From NCBI RefSeq assembly GCF_000827125.1, contig NZ_CP010311.1, positions 2,811,001-2,875,000 of the forward strand: 64,000 nucleotides of DNA. Direction: 5' to 3'. A program made the position numbers and the translations under genes. Shown piece after piece: positions 16,860 through 26,108 of the stretch. The notes beneath the pieces were generated by a model that was not told the origin of the DNA, did no database searches, and was given only the letters and a program-made list of their open reading frames with translations. The DNA comes from Geoalkalibacter subterraneus (GTDB taxonomy: Bacteria > Desulfobacterota > Desulfuromonadia > Desulfuromonadales > Geoalkalibacteraceae). The number at the start of each line of letters is the position of its first letter. Positions within the stretch are counted from its first letter, which is position 1.

Positions 16860-17048
16860 ATGTGCCTGGACTCCGGCGCCTTTTTTCTCGTTCAGGGTGA
16901 AGAACAACGAACCCTGGAACATGTTGCCTCGATACTGCCCGGCCATCAAGGGCTCAAGCTGATCGATGCTTCCGGCAATATCGAAAACGTGACAGGCCTT
17001 ATTGAAGAGATCGACCTGCTCAACCGCCGCATCGTCATGGCCGCCTGA
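16860..17048 (+). CDS. CooT-family small nickel-binding protein
   Basis: A 62-residue protein starting Met-Cys-Leu, the hallmark of the CooT family, in which Cys2 binds nickel. The rest is a small beta-barrel-like sequence ending IEEIDLLNRRIVMA, as in family members. The GGGGAGG ribosome site 8 bases before ATG 16860 decides the start over an upstream ATG. CooT was described with CO dehydrogenase maturation, but no such genes are nearby, so a general nickel role is as far as I can go. Confidence 0.75.
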   Translation: MCLDSGAFFLVQGEEQRTLEHVASILPGHQGLKLIDASGNIENVTGLIEEIDLLNRRIVMAA

Positions 17049-17191
17049 GATCTCCGGCGCGATCGCCACGACGCCGCTCCCTTTTCTCCCGCCGCCCGGC
17101 AACGACACGTCTTTTCCGCCTGACATGCCCGCCGCACACCAGCATCGGACATCGGCCCTGCCCGACGGCTCCGTTTTCCGAGGATAATTCC

Positions 17192-18613
17192 ATGATCGAA
17201 GGACTCTACCTGATTCTGGACACCGACGTGCCTGATCTTGAGCAGCGGCTCAAGGCTGCTTTGCGCGGCGGGACTCGCATTGTGCAGTACCGCGACAAAA
17301 ATCGCCCCCCTGAACAGCAGCGGCAACTCGCCATACAGCTGCGACAGCTGTGTCATGAAGCGGGTGCGCTGTTTATTATCAATGACCATCCGCAACTGGC
17401 GCTTGACTGTGAAGCCGATGGAGTTCATCTCGGACAGGGCGATCTGTCCGTGAACAAAGCAAGGCAGCTTCTCGGCCCCGAACGCTTGATCGGCATTTCG
17501 ACCCGCACGGTAGAAGAAGCCCTGAAAGCAGAGGCCCAGGGAGCGGACTACATAGGCCTGGGCAGCATGTACCCCACATCCAGCAAAGATGACGCGGTAC
17601 TGGTGGGCGTTGAACGACTCCATCTGGTACGAAAGGCGGTGCGCATCCCTCTTGTCGCCATTGGCGGCATCACCCGTGACCGCGCCGGTGAATTGATCGA
17701 TGCTGGAGCAGACTCCCTGGCCGTCATCTCCGCCGTGTTCCGTGCCGACGACCCTGCACTGGCAGCCCGGGAGTTTTCATTGCAGTTCAACCGTCGCAAG
17801 CCCTTCCCGCGCGGACGGGTGCTGAGCATCGCCGGCTCCGACTCCGGGGGCGGCGCCGGCATCCAGGCCGACCTCAAGACGACGACTCTGCTCGGCGGCT
17901 ACGGCGCCTGCGCCATCACGGCGCTGACCGCCCAGAACACCCTGGGGGTGCGCGGCATTCACCCGGCGCCGGCGGACTTTGTCGTCGAACAGATCTCCGC
18001 GGTTCTTGAAGACATCGGAGCGGACACCCTTAAAACCGGCATGCTTTTTTCCCCTGAAATCGTTTCGGCAGTGGCCGACGCCATTCGTCAATACACTCTT
18101 CCCGCCGTGGTCGACCCGGTTATGGTCGCCAAGGGAGGCGCCACCCTGCTTGAACAGGCGGCAGTGGAAGCGGTGCGTGAGCGGCTTCTGCCTGAAACCT
18201 ATCTGCTCACTCCCAATCTGCCCGAGGCCGAAACCCTGTGCGGACTGGCGGTGCGCAACGTGGACGAGATGGAACGCGCTGCGCAAAGACTGCACGAGAT
18301 GGGGGCGCGGCACGTCCTGGTCAAAGGCGGCCACCTCGAAGGTGAAGCCCTCGACGTTCTGCTGGCAGACGGCGAAATTCATCATCTGCGTGCGCCACGC
18401 ATCGACACCCGCAACACTCACGGCACAGGCTGCACCTATGCGGCTGCGATCGCGACTTTCCTTGCCCAGGGGCTTCCCCTGGGCGAAGCGGTAGGAGCGG
18501 GGAAAAAATTCATAACCCGCGCCATCGAGACCGCCATCCCCCTCGGCAGCGGCCACGGCCCCGTTAATCACTGGCAGGCCGCGTGGGATCGCCATCTGGA
18601 ACACCGCCCTTGA
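17192..18613 (+). CDS. thiED: fused thiamine phosphate synthase / HMP(-P) kinase (ThiE-ThiD)
   Basis: A 473-residue fusion. Residues 1-205 are ThiE: QYRDKN, FIINDHPQLALDCEADGVHLGQ, and the phosphate-binding VAIGGIT. Residues about 210-473 are ThiD: LSIAGSDSGGGAGIQADLKT, ALTAQNTLGV, and the C-terminal GTGCTYAAAIA. It phosphorylates HMP to HMP-PP and couples it to thiazole phosphate. It precedes thiC on the same strand by 165 bases. No TPP riboswitch was seen upstream of either gene. Confidence 0.95.
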   Translation: MIEGLYLILDTDVPDLEQRLKAALRGGTRIVQYRDKNRPPEQQRQLAIQLRQLCHEAGALFIINDHPQLALDCEADGVHLGQGDLSVNKARQLLGPERLIGISTRTVEEALKAEAQGADYIGLGSMYPTSSKDDAVLVGVERLHLVRKAVRIPLVAIGGITRDRAGELIDAGADSLAVISAVFRADDPALAAREFSLQFNRRKPFPRGRVLSIAGSDSGGGAGIQADLKTTTLLGGYGACAITALTAQNTLGVRGIHPAPADFVVEQISAVLEDIGADTLKTGMLFSPEIVSAVADAIRQYTLPAVVDPVMVAKGGATLLEQAAVEAVRERLLPETYLLTPNLPEAETLCGLAVRNVDEMERAAQRLHEMGARHVLVKGGHLEGEALDVLLADGEIHHLRAPRIDTRNTHGTGCTYAAAIATFLAQGLPLGEAVGAGKKFITRAIETAIPLGSGHGPVNHWQAAWDRHLEHRP

Positions 18614-18777
18614 TTTTTCCGCTTTCATGGATAATCCGGGTTAAGGTCATTTTTCCCGTGCTGTTTCGTTTACGGCGATCTATAATGTGGAGTTATCCTC
18701 GAATAGGGATAAGGCAGAACCACAGGAAATCTAGAAAACATTGAACGTCCGGCTTTTCAACTGAAGAGGCTTTTTAA

Positions 18778-20082
18778 ATGACTCAGCTCGAATCGGCCCG
18801 TAAGGGCATTGTAACCGACCTCATGCGCCAGGCTGCGGCAGCCGAAGGCATCGACCCCGAAATCCTGCGCCAGCGCATGGCCGAAGGCACCGCCATCATC
18901 TGCCACAACGTCAAACGCGAAAAAGGGCTGCCGCTGGCGGTGGGCAAAGGGATGCGCACCAAGGTCAACGCCAACATCGGCACCAGCAAAGACGACACCA
19001 GTATTGACAAGGAGCTTGAGAAAGCCCGCGTCGCCATGCGCGCCGGCGCCGACGCCATCATGGACCTCTCCACCGGCGGACCGGTGGATGAAATCCGTGC
19101 GGCGATCATTGCCGAAACCGACGTCTGCATCGGCAGCGTGCCTCTCTACCAGGCGGCGGTCGACACGGTGCTGAAAAAGAAAAAAGCGCTTGTCGACATG
19201 ACGGTGGATGATATCTTCGACGGCATCGCCAAGCATCTCGACGACGGTGTCGACTTCATCACGGTGCATTGCGGGGTCACCCGCAGCACGGTGGAACGTA
19301 TGCGCAACGAAGGGCGGGTGATGGACGTCGTCTCGCGCGGCGGCTCCTTTACCGTGGAATGGATGGCGCACAACAATGCGGAAAATCCGCTGTTCGAACA
19401 TTTTGACCGCCTGCTCGAGATCGTCAAACCCTACGACGCCACTCTGTCGCTTGGTGACGGATTTCGCCCCGGCTGCCTGGCCGATGCCACCGACCGCGCC
19501 CAGATCCACGAACTGATCCTGCTGGGCGAACTGACGCAGCGCGCCTGGGACGCAGGCGTACAGGTGATGATTGAAGGGCCGGGCCATGTGCCCCTCAACC
19601 AGATCGAAGCGAATATACAGCTGCAGAAAAGGCTCTGTCACGGCGCTCCCTTTTATGTACTCGGCCCGCTGGTGACCGACATTGCGCCGGGCTACGACCA
19701 TATCACCTGCGCCATCGGCGGCACCCTGGCCGCCGCCGCCGGAGCCGACTTCCTCTGCTACGTCACTCCGAGCGAGCACCTGCGCCTGCCGACGGTGGCG
19801 GACGTGCATGAAGGCGTCATGGCCAGCCGCATCGCCGCCCATGCCGCCGACGTGGTCAAGGGGGTCGGCGGCGCCATGGACAAGGATATCGCCATGGCCA
19901 AGGCGCGCAAGAATCTCGACTGGGAGGGGCAGTTCACCCTGGCGCTCGATCCCGAAAAAGCGCGTCGCCTGCGTGCCGAGTCCGGCGTGGATGAAGAGCA
20001 CGGCGCCTGCACCATGTGCGGCGAATTCTGTGCTTACAAGGTGATGAGCGACGGCAGCCGCAAACAGAACGTCGGCGGCTGA
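18778..20082 (+). CDS. thiC: phosphomethylpyrimidine synthase ThiC (short form)
   Basis: A 434-residue radical-SAM enzyme converting AIR to HMP phosphate. It shows TKVNANIG, DLSTGG, GDGFRPGC, EGPGHVP and a C-terminal cluster motif CTMCGEFC. This spacing is CX2CX3C, one residue shorter than the CX2CX4C of the longer E. coli/Bacillus type, and the N-terminal extension of the long type is also absent. It resembles the shorter ThiC of anaerobes and archaea. The ribosome site is AAGAGG. The gene ends before a strong hairpin (20115-20147). Confidence 0.95.
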   Translation: MTQLESARKGIVTDLMRQAAAAEGIDPEILRQRMAEGTAIICHNVKREKGLPLAVGKGMRTKVNANIGTSKDDTSIDKELEKARVAMRAGADAIMDLSTGGPVDEIRAAIIAETDVCIGSVPLYQAAVDTVLKKKKALVDMTVDDIFDGIAKHLDDGVDFITVHCGVTRSTVERMRNEGRVMDVVSRGGSFTVEWMAHNNAENPLFEHFDRLLEIVKPYDATLSLGDGFRPGCLADATDRAQIHELILLGELTQRAWDAGVQVMIEGPGHVPLNQIEANIQLQKRLCHGAPFYVLGPLVTDIAPGYDHITCAIGGTLAAAAGADFLCYVTPSEHLRLPTVADVHEGVMASRIAAHAADVVKGVGGAMDKDIAMAKARKNLDWEGQFTLALDPEKARRLRAESGVDEEHGACTMCGEFCAYKVMSDGSRKQNVGG

Positions 20083-20114
20083 TCATTCAACTGGGAGCAA
20101 CAGAACTTTTTTCC

Positions 20115-20147
20115 ATGCGCTGCCGACAGGCCCCGGCGGCAGCGCAT
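20115..20147 (+). terminator. hairpin terminator after thiC
   Basis: A perfect 11-bp stem (ATGCGCTGCCG / CGGCAGCGCAT) around an 11-base loop lies 33 bases after the thiC stop and is followed by a T-rich stretch. Confidence 0.75.
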
Positions 20148-20258
20148 CTTCATTTCCCGGCGCGGACTTTTCCTTGTCCGCTGTCTGCTTTTATGTTCTA
20201 ATACGCGCCGCTTGTTAACTAGCTGCCCATCCTCTTGATTCCAGGGAGGTTTCATCGC

Positions 20259-21056
20259 ATGGCCAAAAAAATACGCCGTCCGAGCCGGCGCCCCAAGCTG
20301 AAGCTGCGCGGCTTCAACAACCTGACCAAGACCCTGTCCTTCAACATCTACGATGTCTGCTACGCCCGCTCACCGCAGGCCCGCAAGGAATATCTCGAAT
20401 ATATCGACGAGGAGTACAACTCCAAGCGACTGGTCAAGATTCTGGGCGAGGTGTCCGACATCATCGGCGCCAATGTCCTCAACATTTCCAGCCAGGATTA
20501 CGATCCCATGGGCGCGAGCGTCACCGTGCTGATCGCCGAAGAGCCTGTAGACGCTCGCCCCGACCAGGTACTGGCGCACCTCGACAAAAGCCATCTGTGC
20601 ATCCACACCTACCCCGAGACCGATTCAAAAACGGGGATCTCGACCTTTCGCGTCGATGTGGACGTCTCCACCTGCGGTAAAATCAGCCCGCTCAAAGCTC
20701 TCAACCATCTGATCCGCTCCTTCGAGTCGGATATCGTGCTGATGGATTACAAGGTGCGCGGCTTCACCCGCGACGTACGTGGCAAAAAGCACTACATCGA
20801 CCATCGCATCCACTCCATTCAGCAGTATATCGACAAGAAGATTCTGGATATCTACAGCTGCGTTGATATCAATATTCACCAGGAGAACCTGTTTCACACA
20901 AAGATGCTGCTGCGCGACTTCAACCTGGAGAACTACCTTTTCGCTTCGGCCTATGCCGATTTCTCCGAGGATGAACGCGACCGCATCAAGGAAAGCCTGA
21001 AACGTGAGATGACAGAAATTTTCTATTCCAAGAACATTTACGGGGGCCCCCGGTGA
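20259..21056 (+). CDS. speD: S-adenosylmethionine decarboxylase SpeD (E. coli-type)
   Basis: This 265-residue proenzyme makes decarboxylated SAM for spermidine synthesis. The self-cleavage site is in [13 protein letters not shown], with Lys110-Ser111, the Ser becoming the pyruvoyl group. The length fits the large bacterial class (E. coli, about 264). ATG 20259 has an AGGGAGG ribosome site 9 bases before it, so the TTG upstream at 20235 is rejected. No speE is seen in the window. The ChaN-like gene follows after 28 bases. Confidence 0.93.
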   Translation: MAKKIRRPSRRPKLKLRGFNNLTKTLSFNIYDVCYARSPQARKEYLEYIDEEYNSKRLVKILGEVSDIIGANVLNISSQDYDPMGASVTVLIAEEPVDARPDQVLAHLDKSHLCIHTYPETDSKTGISTFRVDVDVSTCGKISPLKALNHLIRSFESDIVLMDYKVRGFTRDVRGKKHYIDHRIHSIQQYIDKKILDIYSCVDINIHQENLFHTKMLLRDFNLENYLFASAYADFSEDERDRIKESLKREMTEIFYSKNIYGGPR

Positions 21057-21084
21057 TTCCAATGCGCCCCATGGAGAAAAGTTC

Positions 21085-22302
21085 ATGGCTGTTTTTTCTC
21101 GTCTTGCCCTGCTGCTGACACTCTTGATGAGCGCCTGCGCACCCGCATCAGAGCCACTGATCGGCGATCCTCAACGTCCCTACGCGCCGGCCCGCGAACC
21201 GCAGGTGGGCGACATCCTGCATCTGCCTACCGGCCATTTCGTCGAGGAACAGGAGATGCTCGACGTGCTGGCGGACGCCCGCATCGTCTATGTCGGCGAG
21301 AGCCATGACAACATGGCCTCGCACAGGCTGCAGCAGCGCATCATCGAACACCTGAGCAACCAACGCCCTGGACAGGTCGCCATCGGCATGGAGATGTTCA
21401 CCCCCGAGCAGCAGGAAGCCCTCGACCAGTGGGTGGCCGGAGAGCTTTCGGAAAAGGAATTTCTCAAGCAGTCCGACTGGTACGGCACCTGGCGCATGGA
21501 TTTCGACTTCTACAGTGACATCATGCAGCTGGCCCGCCAGCGCCGTATTCCTGTCATCGGACTCAACGCCCCGCGCGACCTTGTCCGCATGGTCGGGGGC
21601 ACCGAGATCGCAGATCTGGACGAGGAAACCCGCGCCCGCATTCCCGAGATGGATTTCGACGACCCCTACCAGAAAGCCCTGACCGAAGCGGTGCATGGCG
21701 GCCACGAACCCAACGGCAATGCCTTTGGGGGGTTTCTGCGGGTCCAGACGCTGTGGGACGAAAGCATGGCGGACAATATCGCCCGCTACCTGCAAAGCCC
21801 CCCCGGGAAGAACAAGCAGATGGTGGTGCTGGCGGGCGGCAACCACATCCGCTACGGCTTCGGCATTCCGCGCCGCGTCTTCCGCCGCCTGCCGACCAGC
21901 TACGCACTGGTCGGCAACCACGAACTGGAGATCCCGGAGGACAAGAAGGATCGCCTGATGGACGTGCGCATGCCGCGCTTTCCCATGCCGGCCTGGGACT
22001 TCGAGGTTTATACCCGGTATGAAGGTCTGAACAGCGAGAAGGTCATGCTCGGCGTGCGCCTTGATGACGAGGAGGGCGCGGTGCGTATCGCAGGAGTCAT
22101 GCCCGACTCGGTGGCCGGGCGCGCTGGGCTGAAGGAAGGCGACCTGATTCTGCAGATCGATGGCCAACCGGTTGAAGAAAACTTCGACCTGGTCTATGCC
22201 GTCAAACAGAAAAAACCAGGCGACACCGCGCAACTGGTTATCGAACGCGCCGGTGAACAACTCGAAATCGAGGCAATCTTCGAAACCCCTGCCTCTGAAT
22301 AA
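21085..22302 (+). CDS. ChaN-family haem-binding lipoprotein with C-terminal PDZ domain
   Basis: A 405-residue lipoprotein (signal ending LLMSAC). Residues about 50-290 match the ChaN/PF04187 domain: IVYVGESHDN, IGMEMFTPEQQ, and a late VLAGGNHIRYGFGIP. Members bind haem at the outer membrane. Residues about 310-400 form a PDZ domain (GVRLDDEEGAVRIAGVMPDSVAGRAGLKEGDLILQIDGQ). A haem-handling role would fit a cell making this many cytochromes, but that link is inference. It follows speD closely and ends before a bidirectional hairpin. Confidence 0.88.
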   Translation: MAVFSRLALLLTLLMSACAPASEPLIGDPQRPYAPAREPQVGDILHLPTGHFVEEQEMLDVLADARIVYVGESHDNMASHRLQQRIIEHLSNQRPGQVAIGMEMFTPEQQEALDQWVAGELSEKEFLKQSDWYGTWRMDFDFYSDIMQLARQRRIPVIGLNAPRDLVRMVGGTEIADLDEETRARIPEMDFDDPYQKALTEAVHGGHEPNGNAFGGFLRVQTLWDESMADNIARYLQSPPGKNKQMVVLAGGNHIRYGFGIPRRVFRRLPTSYALVGNHELEIPEDKKDRLMDVRMPRFPMPAWDFEVYTRYEGLNSEKVMLGVRLDDEEGAVRIAGVMPDSVAGRAGLKEGDLILQIDGQPVEENFDLVYAVKQKKPGDTAQLVIERAGEQLEIEAIFETPASE

Positions 22303-22361
22303 AAGTATCTGTTCGGCAGGGGGTGGGCACAGCTTCCCCCTTCCACCAAGCCGCTACGAAC

Positions 22362-22408
22362 AAATCAAAGCGGCGGTTCCCACACCAGGGAAACAGCCGC
22401 TTTGATTT
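22362..22408. terminator. bidirectional terminator between chaN-like gene and fba
   Basis: A perfect 13-bp stem (AAATCAAAGCGGC / GCCGCTTTGATTT) with a 21-base loop and a T run on the plus side lies between two convergent genes. Confidence 0.85.
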
Positions 22409-22457
22409 TTCTCTCCGCCTCTATCTTTCTCCGCGCCTCTCCGTTAAAGAGACGATA

Positions 22458-23438
22458 TCAAGCCCGTCCGGCACTCCCCAGCACCGTCTCATTCTTGTGC
22501 TTGATCAGCTTGATCAGCTCCTTGCGCGCCACCCCGAGATATTTGCGGGGGTCGAACTCCTCGGGGTGCTGGCTGAGATATTCACGTACCTTGGCGGTCA
22601 CAGCCAGGCGACCATCGGAGTCGATGTTGATCTTGCACACGGCACTGGCCGCCGCACGGCGCAGCTGCTCTTCCGGAACGCCGACCGCACCTTCCATCTT
22701 GCCGCCGTAATTGTTGATCAGCTGGACATACTCCTGCAGCACGCTCGAAGCGCCGTGCAGGACAATGGGAAAGCCGGGAATGCGGCGCTCGATCTCCTCG
22801 AGGATATCGAAGCGCAGGGGCGGAACTTCTTCACCTTCCTTCAGCTTGAACTTGTACGCGCCGTGACTGGTTCCGATGGAAATCGCCAGGGAATCGACGC
22901 CGGTCTTGGAGACAAAATCCTCGACCTCTTCGGGCTTGGTGTAAGTCGAAGTCTCCGCCTGAACCTCGTCCTCGATGCCGGCCAGCACACCCAGCTCCCC
23001 TTCGACGGTCACGTCGTGCTGATGGGCATATTCAACGACCTGGCGGGTCAGCTTGACGTTTTCCTCGTAAGGCAGATGCGAACCATCGATCATGACCGAA
23101 GAAAAACCGGAGTCCACACAGGACTTGCATAATTCGAACGAATCGCCATGATCGAGATGCAGAGCGATGGGAATGTTGCTGCCCATTTCGCGCGCCATGC
23201 GCACCGCGCCCAGGGCCATGTAGCGCAGCATGGTCTCATTGGCGTAGTCCCGGGCCCCCTTGCTGACCTGCACAATCACCGGCGAAGATGTTTCAGCACA
23301 TGCCGTAATGATCGCCTGCAGCTGCTCGAGGTTGTTAAAATTATATGCTGGAATTGCATAGCCTCCCCCCACGGCCTTTTTGAACATCTCGCGGGTGTTG
23401 GCCAGTCCGAGCTCTGTGTAGCTGACGGTGTCACTCAT
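22458..23438 (-). CDS. fba: class II fructose-bisphosphate aldolase
   Basis: A 326-residue zinc-dependent aldolase of glycolysis and gluconeogenesis. The substrate and metal region is IPIALHLDHGDSFELCK, followed by SVMIDGSHLPYEEN, GELGVLAG, AISIGTSHGAYKF and VLHGASS. Length is typical. AAGGAGG precedes the ATG. It is transcribed convergently with the ChaN-like gene and divergently from gap across a 421-base intergenic region holding a structured repeat. Confidence 0.96.
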   Translation of the reverse strand: MSDTVSYTELGLANTREMFKKAVGGGYAIPAYNFNNLEQLQAIITACAETSSPVIVQVSKGARDYANETMLRYMALGAVRMAREMGSNIPIALHLDHGDSFELCKSCVDSGFSSVMIDGSHLPYEENVKLTRQVVEYAHQHDVTVEGELGVLAGIEDEVQAETSTYTKPEEVEDFVSKTGVDSLAISIGTSHGAYKFKLKEGEEVPPLRFDILEEIERRIPGFPIVLHGASSVLQEYVQLINNYGGKMEGAVGVPEEQLRRAAASAVCKINIDSDGRLAVTAKVREYLSQHPEEFDPRKYLGVARKELIKLIKHKNETVLGSAGRA

Positions 23439-23859
23439 GAATGCGAACCTCCTTGTAGCAGTGAAAATAATAATGGCGCATGCCCCGGGGACAGGAACCT
23501 CTTAGAGGAAAAACGACGGTGAACTATTCGTCTCGCAGGATCGCATCTCCCATGTCAAGGGTGTTTGGCGCCAGGGAGGGCGCCAATCAAACGGCCAGGG
23601 ATGGCGAAAAGTGTCCCTTGTCATGGGAGATGCGATTCCACGCTGAACAGTTACAAACGGCGCAACCTCACGACACCATTTTAAATAACAGTACGGTGCG
23701 GTCAAGTCCAGCCGAAAAGCATCGCCAACACAAGGGGTTGAAAAAGCAGCCCTCATCGTCTACGATACGGAGCGATTTTTGCCCCGCCCCGCGTTGCATG
23801 AAGCCCCGGGCGCCGCACCATCATTTCATTCCCAACGAAAGAGAGCAGAGAAATCCGAC
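23439..23859. other. 421-base intergenic region between fba and gap
   Basis: It holds the two divergent upstream regions. The only clear structure is the long inverted repeat at 23542-23634. The rest has no convincing gene; the short frames here have no good ribosome site. Confidence 0.6.
23542..23634. repeat. structured intergenic repeat, copy 1
   Basis: Two 20-base arms (23542-23561 and 23615-23634) pair with one mismatch. Inside, TTGGCGCC and GGCGCCAA (23565-23586) form a second perfect hairpin. The right 38 bases (23597-23634) are 35/38 identical to 25969-26006. Confidence 0.8.
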
Positions 23860-25305
23860 ATGAGCAGCTCAAAGGAAGAACAGTATTTCAAGGACTGGAA
23901 GAGCCGCGAAGCCGTGGCCGAATCCATGCTGCCGGTGATCGGCCGGCTTTATCGCGATCACGGCGTGGTCACGACCGTTTATGGGCGCTCGCTGGTCAAT
24001 TGCTCGGTCATCGACATCCTCAAGGCCCATCGCTTCGCGCGCCAGATTCTGGAAAATGAAATTTCCGTTCGCGAAACCGCTCCTGTTCTCGAAGCCATGT
24101 CCAAGCTGGAACTGGCTTCCGCCCGGGTCGACATCGGCAAGCTCACGGTGCGCTACCAGACCCAGGGGATCGATACGGATATCGACACCTTCGTGCGTCA
24201 GGAACTCTCCCAGATCAATACCGGCAAAGCCGCCCTGTTGAGCGAACCGCGCGATATCGTGCTGTACGGCTTCGGCCGCATCGGTCGCCTGCTGGCCCGC
24301 ATCTTCATCGAGCAGACCGGCGGCGGCGACAAGCTGCGGCTGCGTGCCGCCGTGGTGCGCCGCGGCAGCAAAGACGATCTGATCAAGCGCGCCAGCCTGC
24401 TGCGGCGTGATTCGGTCCACGGCTTCTTCAAAGGCACCATCATGGTGGATGAAGAAGAGAACGCCATCATTGCCAACGGCAACATGATCAAGCTGATTTA
24501 TACCGACAACCCAGAAGATGTCGACTATACGCAATACGGCATCAAGGATGCCATCCTGATCGACAATACCGGCAAGTGGCGCGACCGCGAAGGGCTCTCC
24601 CGTCATCTGAAAGCCAAAGGGATTTCCCGTGTCGTGCTGACCGCGCCGGGCAAAGGCGATCTGCCCAACGTGGTCTACGGCGTCAACAACGAGCTGCTTC
24701 GTGACGAAGAGGAAATCATTACAGCGGCCAGTTGCACCACCAATGCCATCGTACCGGTTCTCAAAGCGGTGAGCGATCAGTTCGGCATCGCCCACGGACA
24801 TGTGGAAACCTGCCACAGCTACACCAACGACCAGAACCTGATCGACAATTACCACAATAAAAACCGTCGCGGCCGCGGCGCTCCCCTCAATATGGTCATC
24901 ACGGAAACAGGGGCTGCAAAGGCAGTGGCCAAGGCGCTGCCCGAACTCACCGGCAAGCTGACCGGCAACGCCATTCGCGTGCCGACGCCCAACGTTTCGA
25001 TGGCAATTCTCAACCTGACCCTGGAGAGGGAGACCACCGTAGAGGAGTTGAACCGCTACCTGCGCGACGTGTCTCTTGATTCGCCTTTGCAGAACCAGAT
25101 CGACTACACCAACTCGCCCGAGGTGGTCTCCAGCGACTTCGTCGGCTCTACCTATGCCGGCGTGGTGGACAGCCTCGCCACCATCGTCAACGGTGAGCGC
25201 TGCGTTCTCTACGTCTGGTACGACAATGAATACGGCTACAGCTGCCAGGTAGTACGGATGGTGGAACAGATGGCTGGACTCGAATTTTCCACCTATCCCA
25301 GGTAA
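23860..25305 (+). CDS. gap: glyceraldehyde-3-phosphate dehydrogenase, long form
   Basis: A 481-residue enzyme, about 140 longer than standard GAPDH because of a helical N-terminal extension (residues 1-125, containing DHGVVTTVYGRSLVN). The Rossmann motif is VLYGFGRIGRLLAR, the catalytic Cys292 is in AASCTTN, and the C-terminal WYDNEYGYSCQVVRM is intact. Long-form GAPDHs occur in many gamma- and delta-proteobacteria. The ATG at 23860 gives the usual MSSSKEEQYF-like start; an upstream ATG at 23779 is unlikely. The gene is followed by a strong terminator. Confidence 0.94.
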   Translation: MSSSKEEQYFKDWKSREAVAESMLPVIGRLYRDHGVVTTVYGRSLVNCSVIDILKAHRFARQILENEISVRETAPVLEAMSKLELASARVDIGKLTVRYQTQGIDTDIDTFVRQELSQINTGKAALLSEPRDIVLYGFGRIGRLLARIFIEQTGGGDKLRLRAAVVRRGSKDDLIKRASLLRRDSVHGFFKGTIMVDEEENAIIANGNMIKLIYTDNPEDVDYTQYGIKDAILIDNTGKWRDREGLSRHLKAKGISRVVLTAPGKGDLPNVVYGVNNELLRDEEEIITAASCTTNAIVPVLKAVSDQFGIAHGHVETCHSYTNDQNLIDNYHNKNRRGRGAPLNMVITETGAAKAVAKALPELTGKLTGNAIRVPTPNVSMAILNLTLERETTVEELNRYLRDVSLDSPLQNQIDYTNSPEVVSSDFVGSTYAGVVDSLATIVNGERCVLYVWYDNEYGYSCQVVRMVEQMAGLEFSTYPR

Positions 25306-25326
25306 AACGATTCCTCACCCCTCACC

Positions 25327-25369
25327 AAAAAAAGAGGCGGTCCACCCGAAGGTGAACCGCCTCTTTTTT
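25327..25369. terminator. terminator between gap and rpsU
   Basis: An A-run and GAGGCGGT pair with ACCGCCTC and a T-run around a short inner stem. The symmetric A/T flanks suit both convergent genes. Confidence 0.88.
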
Positions 25370-25389
25370 GATCAGCTGACAAGCAGGGA

Positions 25390-25587
25390 TCAGTCGTTGC
25401 GACGCATCACGCGCATCTTCTTGCGCAGGCGACGCTGTGCTTCCTTCTCCTTGCGCTTGCGCTTCACGCTCGGCTTTTCGTAAAATTTACGCTGCTTCAT
25501 TTCACGAAAAAGGCCTTCCTGCTGCAGCTTGCGCTTGAGCACCTTGATCGCCTTGTCGACGTTGTTGTCGAGAACCGTGATCTCCAC
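25390..25587 (-). CDS. rpsU: 30S ribosomal protein S21
   Basis: A 65-residue basic protein. [43 protein letters not shown] and the basic tail [12 protein letters not shown] are S21 signatures. I chose the GTG at 25587 because it gives the family's usual length and first residues. An in-frame ATG at 25611 would add eight atypical residues. Confidence 0.93.
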   Translation of the reverse strand: MEITVLDNNVDKAIKVLKRKLQQEGLFREMKQRKFYEKPSVKRKRKEKEAQRRLRKKMRVMRRND

Positions 25588-26108
25588 CGAATCACCCCGC
25601 TTTCCTTGCATTCTGGTGTCGGACGGCAGCGTTATTCACTTCACCATCCTTCGTAAAGTTTGAGGATACCCAGCATACCAACAGAATGCAACAAAAAATC
25701 CACAACCTTTCAACGCAGAGGCGGAGAGCAGGACAAAGAAAGATGGCGTCGCAAAAACTCACCAACTGCTGCGTTGCTGCAATTGCTCTCGCTGCTTCGA
25801 CGTACGTAAGTACGCCTCATTGCTCGACAATCGCGCGCCTTGCATTTGGCGCTTTTTGCTTAGCCATCGACATTGATGCTTTTTTACGAAAGCATCAAAG
25901 AAAGGCGCAGAAAAATCTATAGAGTCAAGGGTAAGGTAAGCATGGGGACACCCAGGATGCCTGGCAGCAGGGATGGCGAAAAGCGTCCCCTGTCATGGGA
26001 GTTGCGCCCCCACTCGGCACATCTACAAAAAGGATGAACTTTACCATGACGCCCATATCCTGTAGATTGAGTGGAGCATCCGAGTTGGACCAAGGAGAAA
26101 TATCACGC
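25588..26108. other. 521-base intergenic region with dispersed repeats
   Basis: From about 25735 to 25925 lies a repeat-like segment containing CGACGTACGTAAGTACGCCTC, a type of dispersed intergenic repeat seen in many proteobacteria. A 78-codon frame runs through it but looks like translated repeat. A fragment CAACGCAGAGGCGGAGAG precedes it (about 25709). The structured repeat copy 2 (25941-26006) follows. No gene is supported. Confidence 0.55.
25941..26006. repeat. structured intergenic repeat, copy 2
   Basis: CATGGGGAC (25941) and GTCCCCTGTCATGGG frame a stretch ending in the same 38-base motif as copy 1 (AGGGATGGCGAAAAG then GTCCC, TGTCATGGGAG, TGCG). It lies about 100 bases before the DUF815 gene. 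Confidence 0.7.

Noticed and set aside
18614-18777. TPP riboswitch upstream of thiC
   Set aside because: I searched by eye for the CTGAGA and ACCTGATCTGG-type conserved blocks and found neither; only a small hairpin is present.
25686-25922. A 78-codon plus-strand frame
   Set aside because: It coincides with a dispersed intergenic repeat and has no ribosome site.
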